The position numbers were made by a program, and so were the translations under genes. From Acidovorax sp. NO-1 (GTDB lineage: Bacteria; Pseudomonadota; Gammaproteobacteria; Burkholderiales; Burkholderiaceae_C), in the NCBI RefSeq assembly GCF_000238595.1, contig NZ_AGTS01000071.1, positions 62,001 to 126,000 on the forward strand: a stretch of 64,000 nt of DNA, given 5' to 3'. Below, in pieces: positions 36,859-46,331 of this stretch (positions are counted from its first letter, which is position 1; every line of letters begins with the position of its first letter). The notes beneath the pieces are model-generated. The model was not told the origin of the DNA. It ran no database searches and saw only the letters and a list, made by a program, of their open reading frames with translations.

Positions 36859-39195
36859 ATGTCCCTTGCGGAACGAATCCTCTCAGTGGTCTGGCTGGGC
36901 GCAGCCACGCTGATGTTTGCCGCGTCGCTGGGAATGCCGGATGCCAGCGTGCGGGTGTTTCTGGACAACGCCTCCTGGAGCCTGGCGTTCTGGCTGTCGG
37001 CCTACTGGGCCTGGCGTGGCTGGGTGAAGGCGCCCCCTGGCCAGCGCACGGTGCACACCGGCCTGCTGTTGTTTGCCCTGCTGGTGGCGGTGGGGCAAAT
37101 GGTGTGGAACCTGCAGGTGGCCCTGGACTGGAATCCGTTTCCAGCCCCTGCGGACGCATTCTTCCTGCTTGGGGGGCCCCTGCTGGCGGCCACCGTGATC
37201 CGCGCCACGTTCACCCGCCTGTCCCGCGACCGCGCTTACCCTGCGGCGCTGGACTTTGGCGGCGCGGTGCTGGCGGCGCTGGCCTTCACGCTGGTGGTCT
37301 ACCTGCCGGCCGAGGGCGTGCGGTCGCTGGCGGTGGGGGCTGTGCTGGTGCTGTATCCGGCCGGGTTCCTCACGGCTGCGGGTGTCACGGCGCTGGCCAT
37401 ACCCACCGTGGGGGTGCGCGTCACGCGCTCGCACCTGCTGGTGCTGGCGGGCCTGCTGGGCTACGGCCTGAGCTGGATGCACTGGAACCTCATGGTGATC
37501 GGCGGCCAGCTGCAGTCCGGGATGTGGTTCAACGCCAGCTTCAGCCTGTCGGCCGTGGCGCTGGGCTGGGGCGCGCGCTGGCTGGGTTTTGACACCGCCG
37601 AAGATGCGGACTTCCGCCGCCGCTGTGACCGGGTCATGAACTACGTGCCGCTGGTGTCCATGACCCTGGCGGCCATCACGCTGGTGCTGCTGTTTCTGGC
37701 GCCCGAGGGGCGGGCCGGGGTCCAGGCGCTGGTCCTTGCCTGTTGCCTGCTGGTGCTGCTGCTGGCTGCACTGCGCCAGACCATTGTGGTGAGCCTGCTC
37801 AACCGCCTGCGCACGGCCGAGGCCGCCGTGCTGCGCAACGAGGAAGAGCTGTACCGCGTGGCGCATTTTGATGCCCTCACCGGGCTGCCCAACCGCCGCT
37901 ACTTTGAAGATGCGCTGGAGCGCGCCGTGGCCGAGGCAGCGCGCGATACGCAGGGCGCCAACCGCCGCGTGGCGCTGCTGCTGATCGACCTGGACCACTT
38001 CAAGAGCGTGAACGAAACCTACGGCCACCGGGTGGGCGACGCGCTGCTCAGCGAGGTGGGCCAGCGCATCACCCAGCTGCTGGCGGGGCAGGGCCTGGTG
38101 TCGCGGCTGGCCAATGACCAGTTCACCGTGATGCTGCTGCGCCCTGCGTCGCGCACCGATCTGGCGCAGCTGGCGGCCACGCTGCTGGAAGGCCTGGCGC
38201 AGCCCTGGGAGCTGTCGGAAGTGGGCGCGCAGTACATGGGCGCGAGCCTGGGCATCAGCCTGTTCCCGGATGATTCGGCCAACAGCGTGGAGCTGGTGCG
38301 CCATGCGCATTCGGCACTGCATGCCGCCAAGAGCGCGGCGCGGGGCTCGTACCGCTTTTACATCGAGGAGTTCACGGAGGTCACGCGCAGCCGGCTGGAG
38401 CTGCGCCGCCGCCTGCACAGCGCGCTGGAGCGGGGCGAGTTCACGCTGGTGTACCAGCCCCAGCTTGACCAGCAGCGCCACACGGTGGGCGCCGAGGCGC
38501 TGCTGCGCTGGTCGGTGGACGGCAAGGCGGTGCCGCCCGACGAGTTCATCCCGCTGGCCGAAGAAGGGGGGCTCATCGTGCCCATCGGTCTGTGGGTGTT
38601 CGAGGCTGCCTGCCAGCAGGTGGCGCAGTGGCGCGCCGGGGGCTGGCAGGTGCCGGTGATTTCGGTCAACGTGTCCACGATCCAGATGCGCGAGCCCGGG
38701 TTTGCGCAGGCGCTGCTCGCGCTGACCGCACGCCACGGCGTGCCACCCGCCGGCCTGGTGCTGGAGATTACCGAATCGCAGTTGCTCGACGAATCGCTCT
38801 ACGGCATTGCGCTTGACCTCAAAAACGCGGGGTTTGGCTTGTCGATTGACGACTTTGGCACCGGCCACTCGTCCCTCATCAAGCTGCGCCGCCTGCCCGT
38901 GGGCGAGCTCAAGATCGACAAGATCTTCGTGCGTGACATCGTTCACGACGTGAACGACCGCGAGATTTGCGCCACCGTCAACGCGCTGGCCCGCACGCTG
39001 GGCCTGGAGGTGGTGGCAGAAGGGGTGGAAACCCAGGAGCAGTTCGAACTGCTGGTCAGGATGGGCTGCCAGCGGTTTCAGGGCTGGCTGTTTGCCCCTG
39101 CGCTCACGCCGGCATTGCTGGCCGAACGCTGGCTGCAGCGGGCCGAGGCAGGCGAGGCCGCAACGGCCGGTTCAGTGGCGCCGGATGGCGCCTGA
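36859..39195 (+). CDS. Membrane protein with degenerate GGDEF and intact EAL domains
   Basis: A 778-residue protein. The first ~310 residues have about eight to nine hydrophobic segments forming a membrane sensor that I cannot name. The GGDEF domain follows; its site reads RLANDQF (near 418) in place of GGDEF and lacks an RxxD motif, so diguanylate cyclase activity is unlikely. The EAL domain is intact: GAEALLRW (near 545), EITES, DDFGTGHSS, KIDKIF and AEGVE. It is probably a c-di-GMP phosphodiesterase, possibly with a GTP-binding regulatory GGDEF domain. Its 3' end overlaps the convergent agcS gene by 24 bp. Confidence 0.92.
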   Translation: MSLAERILSVVWLGAATLMFAASLGMPDASVRVFLDNASWSLAFWLSAYWAWRGWVKAPPGQRTVHTGLLLFALLVAVGQMVWNLQVALDWNPFPAPADAFFLLGGPLLAATVIRATFTRLSRDRAYPAALDFGGAVLAALAFTLVVYLPAEGVRSLAVGAVLVLYPAGFLTAAGVTALAIPTVGVRVTRSHLLVLAGLLGYGLSWMHWNLMVIGGQLQSGMWFNASFSLSAVALGWGARWLGFDTAEDADFRRRCDRVMNYVPLVSMTLAAITLVLLFLAPEGRAGVQALVLACCLLVLLLAALRQTIVVSLLNRLRTAEAAVLRNEEELYRVAHFDALTGLPNRRYFEDALERAVAEAARDTQGANRRVALLLIDLDHFKSVNETYGHRVGDALLSEVGQRITQLLAGQGLVSRLANDQFTVMLLRPASRTDLAQLAATLLEGLAQPWELSEVGAQYMGASLGISLFPDDSANSVELVRHAHSALHAAKSAARGSYRFYIEEFTEVTRSRLELRRRLHSALERGEFTLVYQPQLDQQRHTVGAEALLRWSVDGKAVPPDEFIPLAEEGGLIVPIGLWVFEAACQQVAQWRAGGWQVPVISVNVSTIQMREPGFAQALLALTARHGVPPAGLVLEITESQLLDESLYGIALDLKNAGFGLSIDDFGTGHSSLIKLRRLPVGELKIDKIFVRDIVHDVNDREICATVNALARTLGLEVVAEGVETQEQFELLVRMGCQRFQGWLFAPALTPALLAERWLQRAEAGEAATAGSVAPDGA

Positions 39196-40656
39196 CGCCA
39201 CCCCGGCCTCGTAGCGCCGCACCTCGTCGCGCACCACGGGCAGCAGGAAGTACAGCCCCACCACATTGGCCAGCGCCATGGCAAAAATCATGGCATCCGA
39301 AAAATCGATCACCGGGCCCAGGCCCATGCTGGCCCCGGCCACCACGCAGGCCAGAAAAAGCAGCTTGAACACCAGCCCCGTGATGGCATGGTCGCCCAGC
39401 AGGTAGGCCCAGGCCTGCAGGCCGTAGTACGACCAGGTGACCATGGTGGAGAACGCAAACAGCACCACGGCCAGCGCCAGCACATATGGAAACCACCACA
39501 CGGCGCTGGCAAACGCAGCGGATGTCAGGGCCACGCCCCGCGCATCGCCCGCCGCCACCGTCAGCCCTCCGGCGTCCACATGGCCCGTGACAATCACCAC
39601 AAGCGCCGTTACGGTGCAGATCACCACCGTGTCGATGAAGGGCTCGAGCAGTGCGGCATACCCCTGGGATACCGGCTGGTCGGTCTGCACCGCCGAATGT
39701 GCGATGGCCGCCGAACCCACCCCCGCTTCGTTGGAGAACGCCGCGCGCTTGAAGCCCTGCACCATGGCACCCAGCACGCCACCGGCCACGCCCTCGGCTG
39801 AAAACGCGCCCTGCAGAATTTGCGCCGCCGCCCACACCAGTTGATCGGCATGCAGCGCCAGCACCACCAGCCCCGCGCCCACATAGGTGAGCGCCATGAA
39901 GGGCACCACCGCCTCGGTCACCCGTGCAATGGAGCGGATGCCGCCCAGAATCACCAGCCCCACCAGAGCCGCCAGCCCCAGCCCGAACACCTAGCCGCGG
40001 CCGGCCAGCACGCTGTCTGCGCCGCCCGTCACGCCCAGCACCTGCTGAAAACTCTGGTTGGCCTGGAACATGTTGCCCCCGCCCAGGGCGCCGCCCACGC
40101 AGCACACGGCAAAGAACACGGCCAGCACCCTGCCCAGCACCGGGCGCCCGCGTTCGGCCAGGCCTTTGGAGAGGTAGCGCATGGGCCCGCCCGAAATGGC
40201 GCCGGTGGCGGGGTCTACGCTGCGGTACTTCACCCCCAGCGTCACCTCGGTGAACTTGGAGGCCATGCCCAGCAGCCCGGCCACGATCATCCAGAACGTG
40301 GCGCCCGCGCCGCCCAGGCTGACCGCCACGGCCACGCCCGCAATGTTGCCCAGCCCCACGGTGCCTGAGACGGCGGTGGTCAGCGCCTGGAAGGGCGTCA
40401 CCTCGCCCGCCATGGCCGGGTTGGAATAGCGCCCGCGCACCACGGCAATGGCGTGGCCAAAACCGCGCAGCTGGATGAAGCGAAACGCCAGGGTGAACAC
40501 CCCGGCGGCCACGATGAGCCAGCCCACGATGAGCGGAAACTCGGTGCCGCCCACCGGCACGGCATAAAAAATGGCGCCCGACACGACATCGGCATAGGGA
40601 GCGATGGCGGCGCTGATGCGCTCGTCCACGCTGAGAGCCTGGGATGCAGGCGTCAT
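39172..40656 (-). pseudogene. agcS: Sodium/alanine symporter AgcS interrupted by an amber codon
   Basis: The reading frame encodes a 494-residue alanine or glycine:cation symporter (AGCS family), with [29 protein letters not shown] and FSNEAGVGSAAIAHSA as family segments. At 39991-39993 a TAG codon interrupts it, within the context AGRG-stop-VFGLGLAALVGL. AGCS relatives usually have an aromatic residue, often Trp, at this point, so a TGG-to-TAG change is likely. No shift of frame occurs and both halves are otherwise intact. Without suppression, only the first 221 residues would be made. ATG 40656 is the likely start. A sequencing error is possible. Confidence 0.85.
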
Positions 40657-40752
40657 GGCGGGGTTCTCCGTGGATGATGACCACGGCATCATCCCCCATC
40701 AACACTGGCGTCTGCCGTTGCAGCCCCGCGCTGCAGTCGGGGATGGTGTCTG

Positions 40753-40826
40753 CAGTTGCTATGCTTGTAATAGCTGCTGGCGCTTTATGGATAAGCGCTG
40801 GAGGCTGTTTTTACCTGAATTTTCGT
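40753..40826 (+). repeat. dispersed stem-loop repeat, copy 8
   Basis: GTTGCTATGCTTGTAATAGC is followed by TGGCGCTTTATGGATAAGCGC and TGGAGGCTGTTTTTACC. It sits between the agcS start and the azoR terminator. Confidence 0.9.
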
Positions 40827-40831
40827 CGTTC

Positions 40832-40860
40832 AAAAGCAAAACCCGGCGCAGGGCCGGGTC
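40832..40860 (-). terminator. Rho-independent terminator after azoR
   Basis: On the minus strand ACCCGGC and GCCGGGT form a 7-bp stem with a 5-nt loop, followed by TTTTGCTTTTG. It is 45 bp downstream of the azoR stop. Confidence 0.75.
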
Positions 40861-40904
40861 GGGTGATGGCGCGCGAGCGCGCCGTCGTCAGGCTTGGCCA
40901 GAGA

Positions 40905-41552
40905 TCAGGCGGCCTGCGACACGCTGGCCTGGTTGGCGGCCACGCTGGTGTGGGTGGTGATGTCCACATGGGCCGAGGCCAGGGCGGCGGCCTTGGCATC
41001 GGGGCCCATGGCTACGCCCTCGGCGCGCACAAAACGCACGTCGGTGATGCCGAAGAAACCGAACACCACCTTCAGGTAGCTCTCCTGGTGCTCCATGGCC
41101 TGGCCGCCTTCGCTGGTCGAATACACACCGCCCCGGGTGGAGGCGACGATGACCGTCTTGCCCTTGGCCAGCCCTTCCGGGCCGTTGGCGGTGTACTGGA
41201 ACGTGCGGCCAGGCTGGGCGAGGCGGTCGATCCAGGCCTTGAGCTGCGAGGGGATGCTGAAGTTGTAGAACGGCGCGCCGATCACCACCACGTCAGCCGC
41301 CAGGAACTGGCTGACCAGCTGTTCAGACACGGCGTTCTCACGCTTTTGCGCGTCGCTCAGGCCGTCGGTCTGGCCCGTGCGGGGCGCCATGGCGTCCATG
41401 GTGAAGTGGGCGGGCGCATTGGCTACAAGATCAAGGTAGCTCACCTGGGTGTCGGGGTGGCTGGCCTTGTAGGCGGCCACGATCTGTGCCGTGAGCTGGC
41501 GGGAAACGGATTGGTCACCGGTGATGGCAGAGTCGATGTGAAGCAGTTGCAT
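40905..41552 (-). CDS. azoR: FMN-dependent NADH-azoreductase
   Basis: A 215-residue flavodoxin-fold quinone/azo reductase. Typical segments are the N-terminal [18 protein letters not shown] for phosphate binding, [20 protein letters not shown], and STRGGVY near the flavin site. Such enzymes reduce quinones and azo compounds with NADH. It is divergent from a LysR gene, with a clean palindrome between them. ATG 41552 gives the standard AzoR N-terminus. Confidence 0.93.
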   Translation of the reverse strand: MQLLHIDSAITGDQSVSRQLTAQIVAAYKASHPDTQVSYLDLVANAPAHFTMDAMAPRTGQTDGLSDAQKRENAVSEQLVSQFLAADVVVIGAPFYNFSIPSQLKAWIDRLAQPGRTFQYTANGPEGLAKGKTVIVASTRGGVYSTSEGGQAMEHQESYLKVVFGFFGITDVRFVRAEGVAMGPDAKAAALASAHVDITTHTSVAANQASVSQAA

Positions 41553-41651
41553 GAAGTTCTCCGAGGTCTGTGTAAGGCCACCGTATGTGGCCATGGGTTG
41601 ATTGTGCTCAGGCATGGTTTTGTTGATAAGCCGGCAAAATTGCGATAGATT

Positions 41652-41667
41652 GTTCTACCCATAGAAC
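41652..41667. promoter_or_regulatory. palindromic operator between azoR and the LysR gene
   Basis: GTTCTA-CCCA-TAGAAC is a perfect 6-4-6 inverted repeat 10 bp upstream of the LysR start and 99 bp upstream of azoR. It fits a T-N11-A-type LysR site and probably serves autoregulation and azoR control. Confidence 0.65.
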
Positions 41668-41677
41668 AGTGATCGCC

Positions 41678-42625
41678 ATGCAAGACCTCAACGACATGCT
41701 GTATTTCGCCGAAGTGGTGGAGCGGGGCGGTTTTGCCGCTGCCGGACGCGCCCTGGGCATCCCCAAGTCCCGGCTGTCCCGCCGGGTGTCCGATCTGGAG
41801 ACCCAGCTGGGCGTGCGCCTGCTGCAGCGCACCACCCGCAAGCTCTCGCTGACCGAAGTGGGCGAGGCCTACTTGCGCCACTGCCAGGCCATGCGCGAGT
41901 CGGCCCAGGCCGCGGCGGACACGGTGGCCCAGGTGCAGACCAAGCCGCGCGGCACCATCCGCGTGAGTTGCCCGGTCACACTGGCGCAGACCGTAGTGGC
42001 CGAGCTGATACCCCGGTTTCTGGCCCAGTACCCCGAGGTGCGCATCGACATGCTGGTGAGCAACCGTGCCGTGAACCTGGTGGAGGAGGGCATCGATGTT
42101 GCGCTGCGAGTGCGCGCCTCGGTGGACGACAGCGGCAGCATGGTGGTCAAGCGGCTGGACACCACCACCCAGATCCTGGTGGCAAGCCCCGAGCTGCTCA
42201 TCCGCCAGGGCACTCCAGAGACTCTGGACGACCTGGCCAAGCTCGACAGCATCGCCATGTCGGCCCCCGACGGCCGCTCCACCTGGCACTTGATAGGCCC
42301 GGGCGGCGTGCAACAGGTGGTGCACCACACGCCGCGCTATGTGGCCGACGACCTGCTCACGCTCAAGTTCGCCGCCGTGGCGGGCACGGGCGTGTGCTGG
42401 ATGCCCGACTACATGTGCCATGAAGAAATGCGCGCGCGCAAGCTGGTGCGCGTGTTGCCCGACTGGGGCCCTGCCACCGCCATCGTGCACGCGGTGTTTC
42501 CGTCGCGCCGGGGGCTGTCGCCCGCCGTGCGGCGTTTTCTGGACTTTCTGGGCGAGGCAACGCCGGGGCGCAGCAGCCTCAGCACGCGCCAGGCCCTGCA
42601 AGGGCTGGACGGCGCGGACATCTGA
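41678..42625 (+). CDS. LysR-family transcriptional regulator, divergent from azoR
   Basis: A 315-residue regulator. The N-terminal helix-turn-helix is FAAAGRALGIPKSRLSRRVSDLE. The effector domain begins with GTIRVSCPVTLAQTV and has typical LysR segments (VDVALR-like IDVALRVRAS). Most likely it controls the adjacent azoreductase gene. The inducing compound is unknown. ATG 41678 is chosen over a GTG at 41669. Confidence 0.92.
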   Translation: MQDLNDMLYFAEVVERGGFAAAGRALGIPKSRLSRRVSDLETQLGVRLLQRTTRKLSLTEVGEAYLRHCQAMRESAQAAADTVAQVQTKPRGTIRVSCPVTLAQTVVAELIPRFLAQYPEVRIDMLVSNRAVNLVEEGIDVALRVRASVDDSGSMVVKRLDTTTQILVASPELLIRQGTPETLDDLAKLDSIAMSAPDGRSTWHLIGPGGVQQVVHHTPRYVADDLLTLKFAAVAGTGVCWMPDYMCHEEMRARKLVRVLPDWGPATAIVHAVFPSRRGLSPAVRRFLDFLGEATPGRSSLSTRQALQGLDGADI

Positions 42626-42812
42626 GCGGCGGTGGACTGAGCGGCCGTTTGCGGCTTACCGGGTAGCAAGAGCTCTCGCGGCCCGCACGTGCAAAGTCCG
42701 CTGCCGGGCGCGGGTACCACCAGCCCCGCGCTTTTTGCCGCCACAATGCAACCAATTGCAACTGTGCGGGCAGTCCGGGTGTTCACCACAGCGGGTCGTC
42801 CGGAAATTCCTT

Positions 42813-43682
42813 GTGACCGCTCCACACCCCGTTGACGCCGATATCCGTCAAGCCCGCATCCACCCCGCCGTGCGGGCGATCGTGGTCCCGCCGTGCCCCG
42901 AGTCGCTGCTGCGTCTGCAGCAGATCGTGGCGGCACCCGAGCTGGATGCGGCCGCGCTGGAGCAGCTGGCCTCTTCGGACGTGGCGCTGGCCGCCGCGGT
43001 GATACGGCTGGCCAACAGCCCGCTCTATGGCCTCACCCAGCCCGTGCAGACGGTAGGCATGGCGCTCACGGTGCTGGGGCTGCAGCCGTCGGTGGAGCTG
43101 CTGTCGGCCTTCATCACGCGCAACGCATTGCAGGTGCGGTCGCCGCTGCTCGAGCATTTCTGGGAGAGCTCGCAACGCAGGGCCATTGCGTGCGAACACA
43201 TCGGTCACCAGCTCTACAGCTTTGACCCCGGCCTGGGCTACAGCTTCGGGCTGTTCTGCCACGTGGGCATGCCGGTGCTGGTGAAGGCCGTGCGCGGCTA
43301 TGCGGGCACGGTGACCGAGGCCCTGGCCCGCAAGGACCGCACCTTCACCCAGACCGAGAACGCCAGCCACCGCACCGACCACGCAGTAATGGGCGCCATC
43401 GTGGCCCGCACCTGGCATCTGCCGGGCGACGTGGCCCAGGCCATCTGGCTGCACCACGATTTTGCGTGCCTGGGCGATGAGCGCTTTGCGCCCGCAGTGC
43501 GCCACCTGGTGGCCGTGGGCCTGCTGGCCGAGTTCCTGGTTAACCACCACGACAACCTGCCGCCCACGCGCGAATGGCAGGAACACGGCCATGCCTGCAT
43601 GGACCACCTGGATGTGACGCAGGATGAGCTGGACCACTGGATCGACGCGTTGCACCCCGCGTTCGAGGCTGTGCGGTTCTGA
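42813..43682 (+). CDS. HDOD domain protein
   Basis: A 289-residue protein consisting mainly of an HDOD domain (CPESLLRLQQIVA, then SDVALAAAVIRLANSPLYG). HDOD proteins resemble HD phosphohydrolases but usually lack the metal-binding residues, and act in signalling and regulation. A His-Asp pair (TDHAVMGAIVARTWHLP) lies in the second half. The start is GTG 42813; the longer open frame upstream shadows the LysR gene. The role in this organism cannot be told. Confidence 0.82.
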   Translation: MTAPHPVDADIRQARIHPAVRAIVVPPCPESLLRLQQIVAAPELDAAALEQLASSDVALAAAVIRLANSPLYGLTQPVQTVGMALTVLGLQPSVELLSAFITRNALQVRSPLLEHFWESSQRRAIACEHIGHQLYSFDPGLGYSFGLFCHVGMPVLVKAVRGYAGTVTEALARKDRTFTQTENASHRTDHAVMGAIVARTWHLPGDVAQAIWLHHDFACLGDERFAPAVRHLVAVGLLAEFLVNHHDNLPPTREWQEHGHACMDHLDVTQDELDHWIDALHPAFEAVRF

Positions 43683-43694
43683 GACTTCACCCGA

Positions 43695-44641
43695 TCACCG
43701 CGCCCCGTCCAGCAGGTCTGCAATGGCTGCGTGGCCCCGCAGCCGGGCTTGCTCGGCCGCGTTCAGGCCTTCCGCATCCACCAGCGCGGGGTTGGCGCCG
43801 AGCGCCAGGAGTTGCCCAACGGTGGTGGTCTGGCCATGCATGGCTGCCAGCATCAGCGGTGTTCTGCCCGCGCTGTCGCGCGTATCCACCGCCGCGCCCT
43901 GGCGCACCAGGTTGTGCACCTGGGGGGCGTTGCCCGCGCGCGCCGCGTCGTGCAAACCGCGCGACAGCGGTGCGCGGGATGCCATGTTGGCGGTGGGCGC
44001 AGGCGCTGCTGCACGGGCGGTTTCGGCCAGGGCAGCGTCCGCAGCCGGTGCCGCCGATTCCTTGGACAGCGGGGCCCGCCTCTCGGCAGGGTCCTCTTCA
44101 CCGGTCGAACGCCTGTGCGACTGGGCGAAAGGCTCTTGAGCGAGGGCTGGCGCACCAGCTGGCGCTGGAGAAGGCGCAGGAGCCGGCCTGGCAGCCATGG
44201 CTGGGGCCGAAGGCTTGGCGGGTGCGGGGGCGGTGCCCGGCTGCGCACTCGCGGCTGGCGGTTCGGCGCGCCGCTTCGCCGCCGTGTCGGTCGTCGGCGC
44301 GGGGGAGGGGGTGGCACGCGCGCAGGCGCCGGCATCTCAGCCCGGCGCGGGCCGTGGGTGATTTCTTTTTCTTCGGGCGTTCCGCGCTCGAACTGGAGCA
44401 TCAGCAGCCCGGCAAGGCCCAGCACGGCCACCGTGGCCAGGGCCGAGAGCTTCCAGCGCGACTGGTTGGCGGCGGCGCGTCCTGGGGCCGGGGGCGGGGC
44501 GGCGGTGGCGGCGGCAGTGGCGGCTGACAGCATCTGCGCGTGCGCGCGCACGGCATCGCGCACATGCGCACCCGGGCGGGCGGCTTCGGTTGCACTGGCC
44601 TCGTGGTAGCGGCGTACCAGTTCGTCGTCTGGCGCACTCAT
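43695..44641 (-). pseudogene. Membrane-anchored ankyrin-repeat protein next to ECF sigma factor, frameshifted
   Basis: The start ATG 44641 overlaps the sigma factor stop (ATGA). The first ~110 residues are in one frame: a short cytoplasmic part (DDELVRRYHEASATEAARPG), a TM segment (SALATVAVLGLAGLLML), then a Pro-rich stretch. The remainder is in another frame: an Ala/Pro-rich linker and two or so ankyrin repeats (GRTPLMLAAMHGQTTTVGQL, GLNAAEQARLRGHAAIADLL). Switching frames inside the C-rich tract 44301-44313 (minus strand CCACCCCCTCCCCC) gives one continuous sensible protein. The position next to the sigma gene suggests an anti-sigma role, though no zinc-binding ZAS motif is seen. The shift may be real, a sequencing error or slippage. 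Confidence 0.75.
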
Positions 44642-45258
44642 GGTGCAAATTCCTTGAGCTGGAGCCGCAAGCTGGCCCGCGCGTAACGCAGGCGGCTCTT
44701 GGCGGTTTCGAACTGGACGCCGGTGGCCTCGGCAATCTCCTGCACGCTCAGATCGCCTTCCGCCTGCAGCAAAAAGGCTTCGCGCTGTTCCAGGGGCAGG
44801 TTCTCCACTGCCGTGATCAACGCCACCGCCTGTTCGCGCGACTGCAACTGCCGCACGGGGCCGAAGCCCGAGTCGGCCATCAGCGTGTCCGCCAGGCTGT
44901 GCACGTCGTCGTCGCCACTTGCGTCCAGGCTGGTGTGGTGCCTGGCGGTGCGCAGGTGGTCTACCAGCCGGTGGTGGGCCAGCGTGAACAGCCAGGTGCG
45001 GAACTTCGCCTTGGCTTCATAGGTTCGTGCATGGCGCGCCACCGCAAACCACACATCCTGAAGCAGGTCGTCCGCCACCGCCTGCACTTTCACGCTGCGG
45101 TACACAAACCGCCATACCGCCAGTTCGTGCCGGGCGTACAGCGTGTCAAACGCAGCCATGTCTCCCCGGGCGTAGCGCAGCATCAGCGTTTCGTCGCCAT
45201 CGTCTGCGGGTGCGGTGGAGCTGGGGGGCGGCACCCGCGCATTATGCGAGGCCCTCAT
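44638..45258 (-). CDS. ECF-type RNA polymerase sigma factor
   Basis: A 206-residue sigma-70 family protein with only regions 2 and 4. Region 2 contains FDTLYARHELAVWRFVYRSV, DDLLQDVWFAVARHA and FRTWLFTLAHHRLVDHLR. Region 4 contains LPLEQREAFLLQAEGDLSVQEIAEATG followed by ETAKSRLRYARASLR. It is translationally coupled to the downstream TM/ankyrin gene, its likely regulator, and follows the gene for a secreted protein. Confidence 0.93.
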   Translation of the reverse strand: MRASHNARVPPPSSTAPADDGDETLMLRYARGDMAAFDTLYARHELAVWRFVYRSVKVQAVADDLLQDVWFAVARHARTYEAKAKFRTWLFTLAHHRLVDHLRTARHHTSLDASGDDDVHSLADTLMADSGFGPVRQLQSREQAVALITAVENLPLEQREAFLLQAEGDLSVQEIAEATGVQFETAKSRLRYARASLRLQLKEFAP

Positions 45259-45296
45259 GCACCGGCAGGCGCAGGTGTTGCAGGCGCTTGCACGGG

Positions 45297-46196
45297 CTAC
45301 CTCGGGTCGGGGACATACGAAAACTGGTCCGACAGCGGAAACGCGCGGGGCACATGCAGCCGGGCGACGGGTTCGCGGATCACGCCGCTGGCAATCAGGT
45401 TTTCGCGACTGTCGTAACGGATGCTGATCACTTCATTGGGGTGGCTGTGCAGTCGCGCAAAGGTGGTGTGCGTGACCACGGATGTCTCACGCTGGCCGTG
45501 TGCCGTGCCCAGCCGGGCGGATGGCAGGGGCGCTGCATTGGCTGCGCTCTCGGCAGACTGCGATCGCGCTGAAGATTCGGCCCGGGACAACGGGGCGGGC
45601 GCTGCCTGCGCCGGTTCCTCGCGCAGGCGGTCCAGTGCATTGGCGCCATCGTCTCCGTCCGCGCCGCTGTCACCGCGCCCCCGCTGGCTGTACGGTGCAG
45701 GCGCGACGGACGGCGGTGGCAGCGGCGGCTGTTCACGGAACAGCGCGACCCCGATCACCCCCACGTGCGCAGGGCGTCCCGTGCGCGCTGCGTACGAGTG
45801 GGCAATGGGGGCAAACTCAAACGCTGCCACCTCGCTGGCGCTTTTGCGCCAGCCCGTGATCTGGTAGCGCTCATGGGGCGCAAACACATAGCCGCGCTGG
45901 TCCCACGCGGCGGTTTCGCCACTGAGAACGTTCACGCCATCCACCGAAGGCACCGCCAGCACGCGCTCACCCAGCCGGTTGCGCACGGTAATGGCATAGC
46001 GTGCGCCCGGGCGGCCTGCCACCCAGTACTCGCCACGGGCGTAGTGCACCGGCAGCGTGGCCCCGGTGTCGCGGTCAACAACGGTGACATCCGCCAGGTG
46101 GCCCACGGCGTGGGCGGGCAGGCAGGCCAGAGCCAGCAACGCGGCCAGCCCTGTGATGGTTGTCTGGACGGTGATGGTGAGCGAACGGTGTTTCAT
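45297..46196 (-). CDS. Secreted protein of unknown function upstream of the ECF sigma gene
   Basis: A 299-residue protein with a clear Sec signal peptide (ITGLAALLALACLPAHA). The mature N-terminal half is beta-rich (DVTVVDRDTGATLPVHYARG, AGRPGARYAITVRNRLGERV, VFAPHERYQITGWRKSAS). The middle is Pro/Ala/Glu-rich and low in complexity. I recognise no named family with confidence. It lies 38 bp before the ECF sigma gene on the same strand, so it is likely part of that regulatory unit, either as a sensor or as a target. Confidence 0.65.
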   Translation of the reverse strand: MKHRSLTITVQTTITGLAALLALACLPAHAVGHLADVTVVDRDTGATLPVHYARGEYWVAGRPGARYAITVRNRLGERVLAVPSVDGVNVLSGETAAWDQRGYVFAPHERYQITGWRKSASEVAAFEFAPIAHSYAARTGRPAHVGVIGVALFREQPPLPPPSVAPAPYSQRGRGDSGADGDDGANALDRLREEPAQAAPAPLSRAESSARSQSAESAANAAPLPSARLGTAHGQRETSVVTHTTFARLHSHPNEVISIRYDSRENLIASGVIREPVARLHVPRAFPLSDQFSYVPDPR

Positions 46197-46331
46197 GGGG
46201 GCTCCAGTCAGGCAATGGGTGTTGGTGCTGGGTGAAACGAACGGGGCGGGCCAACGGGGTTAAAAGGCCGCGAAAAAAGTTGCCGGTGCCGGAGCTGAAC
46301 GCCGGGAGCCGATCCCTTGGCGCCCGTTAGC

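Noticed and set aside
36883-38946. 687-codon minus-strand frame opposite the EAL gene
   Set aside because: His/Gln/Arg-rich antisense translation without a domain.
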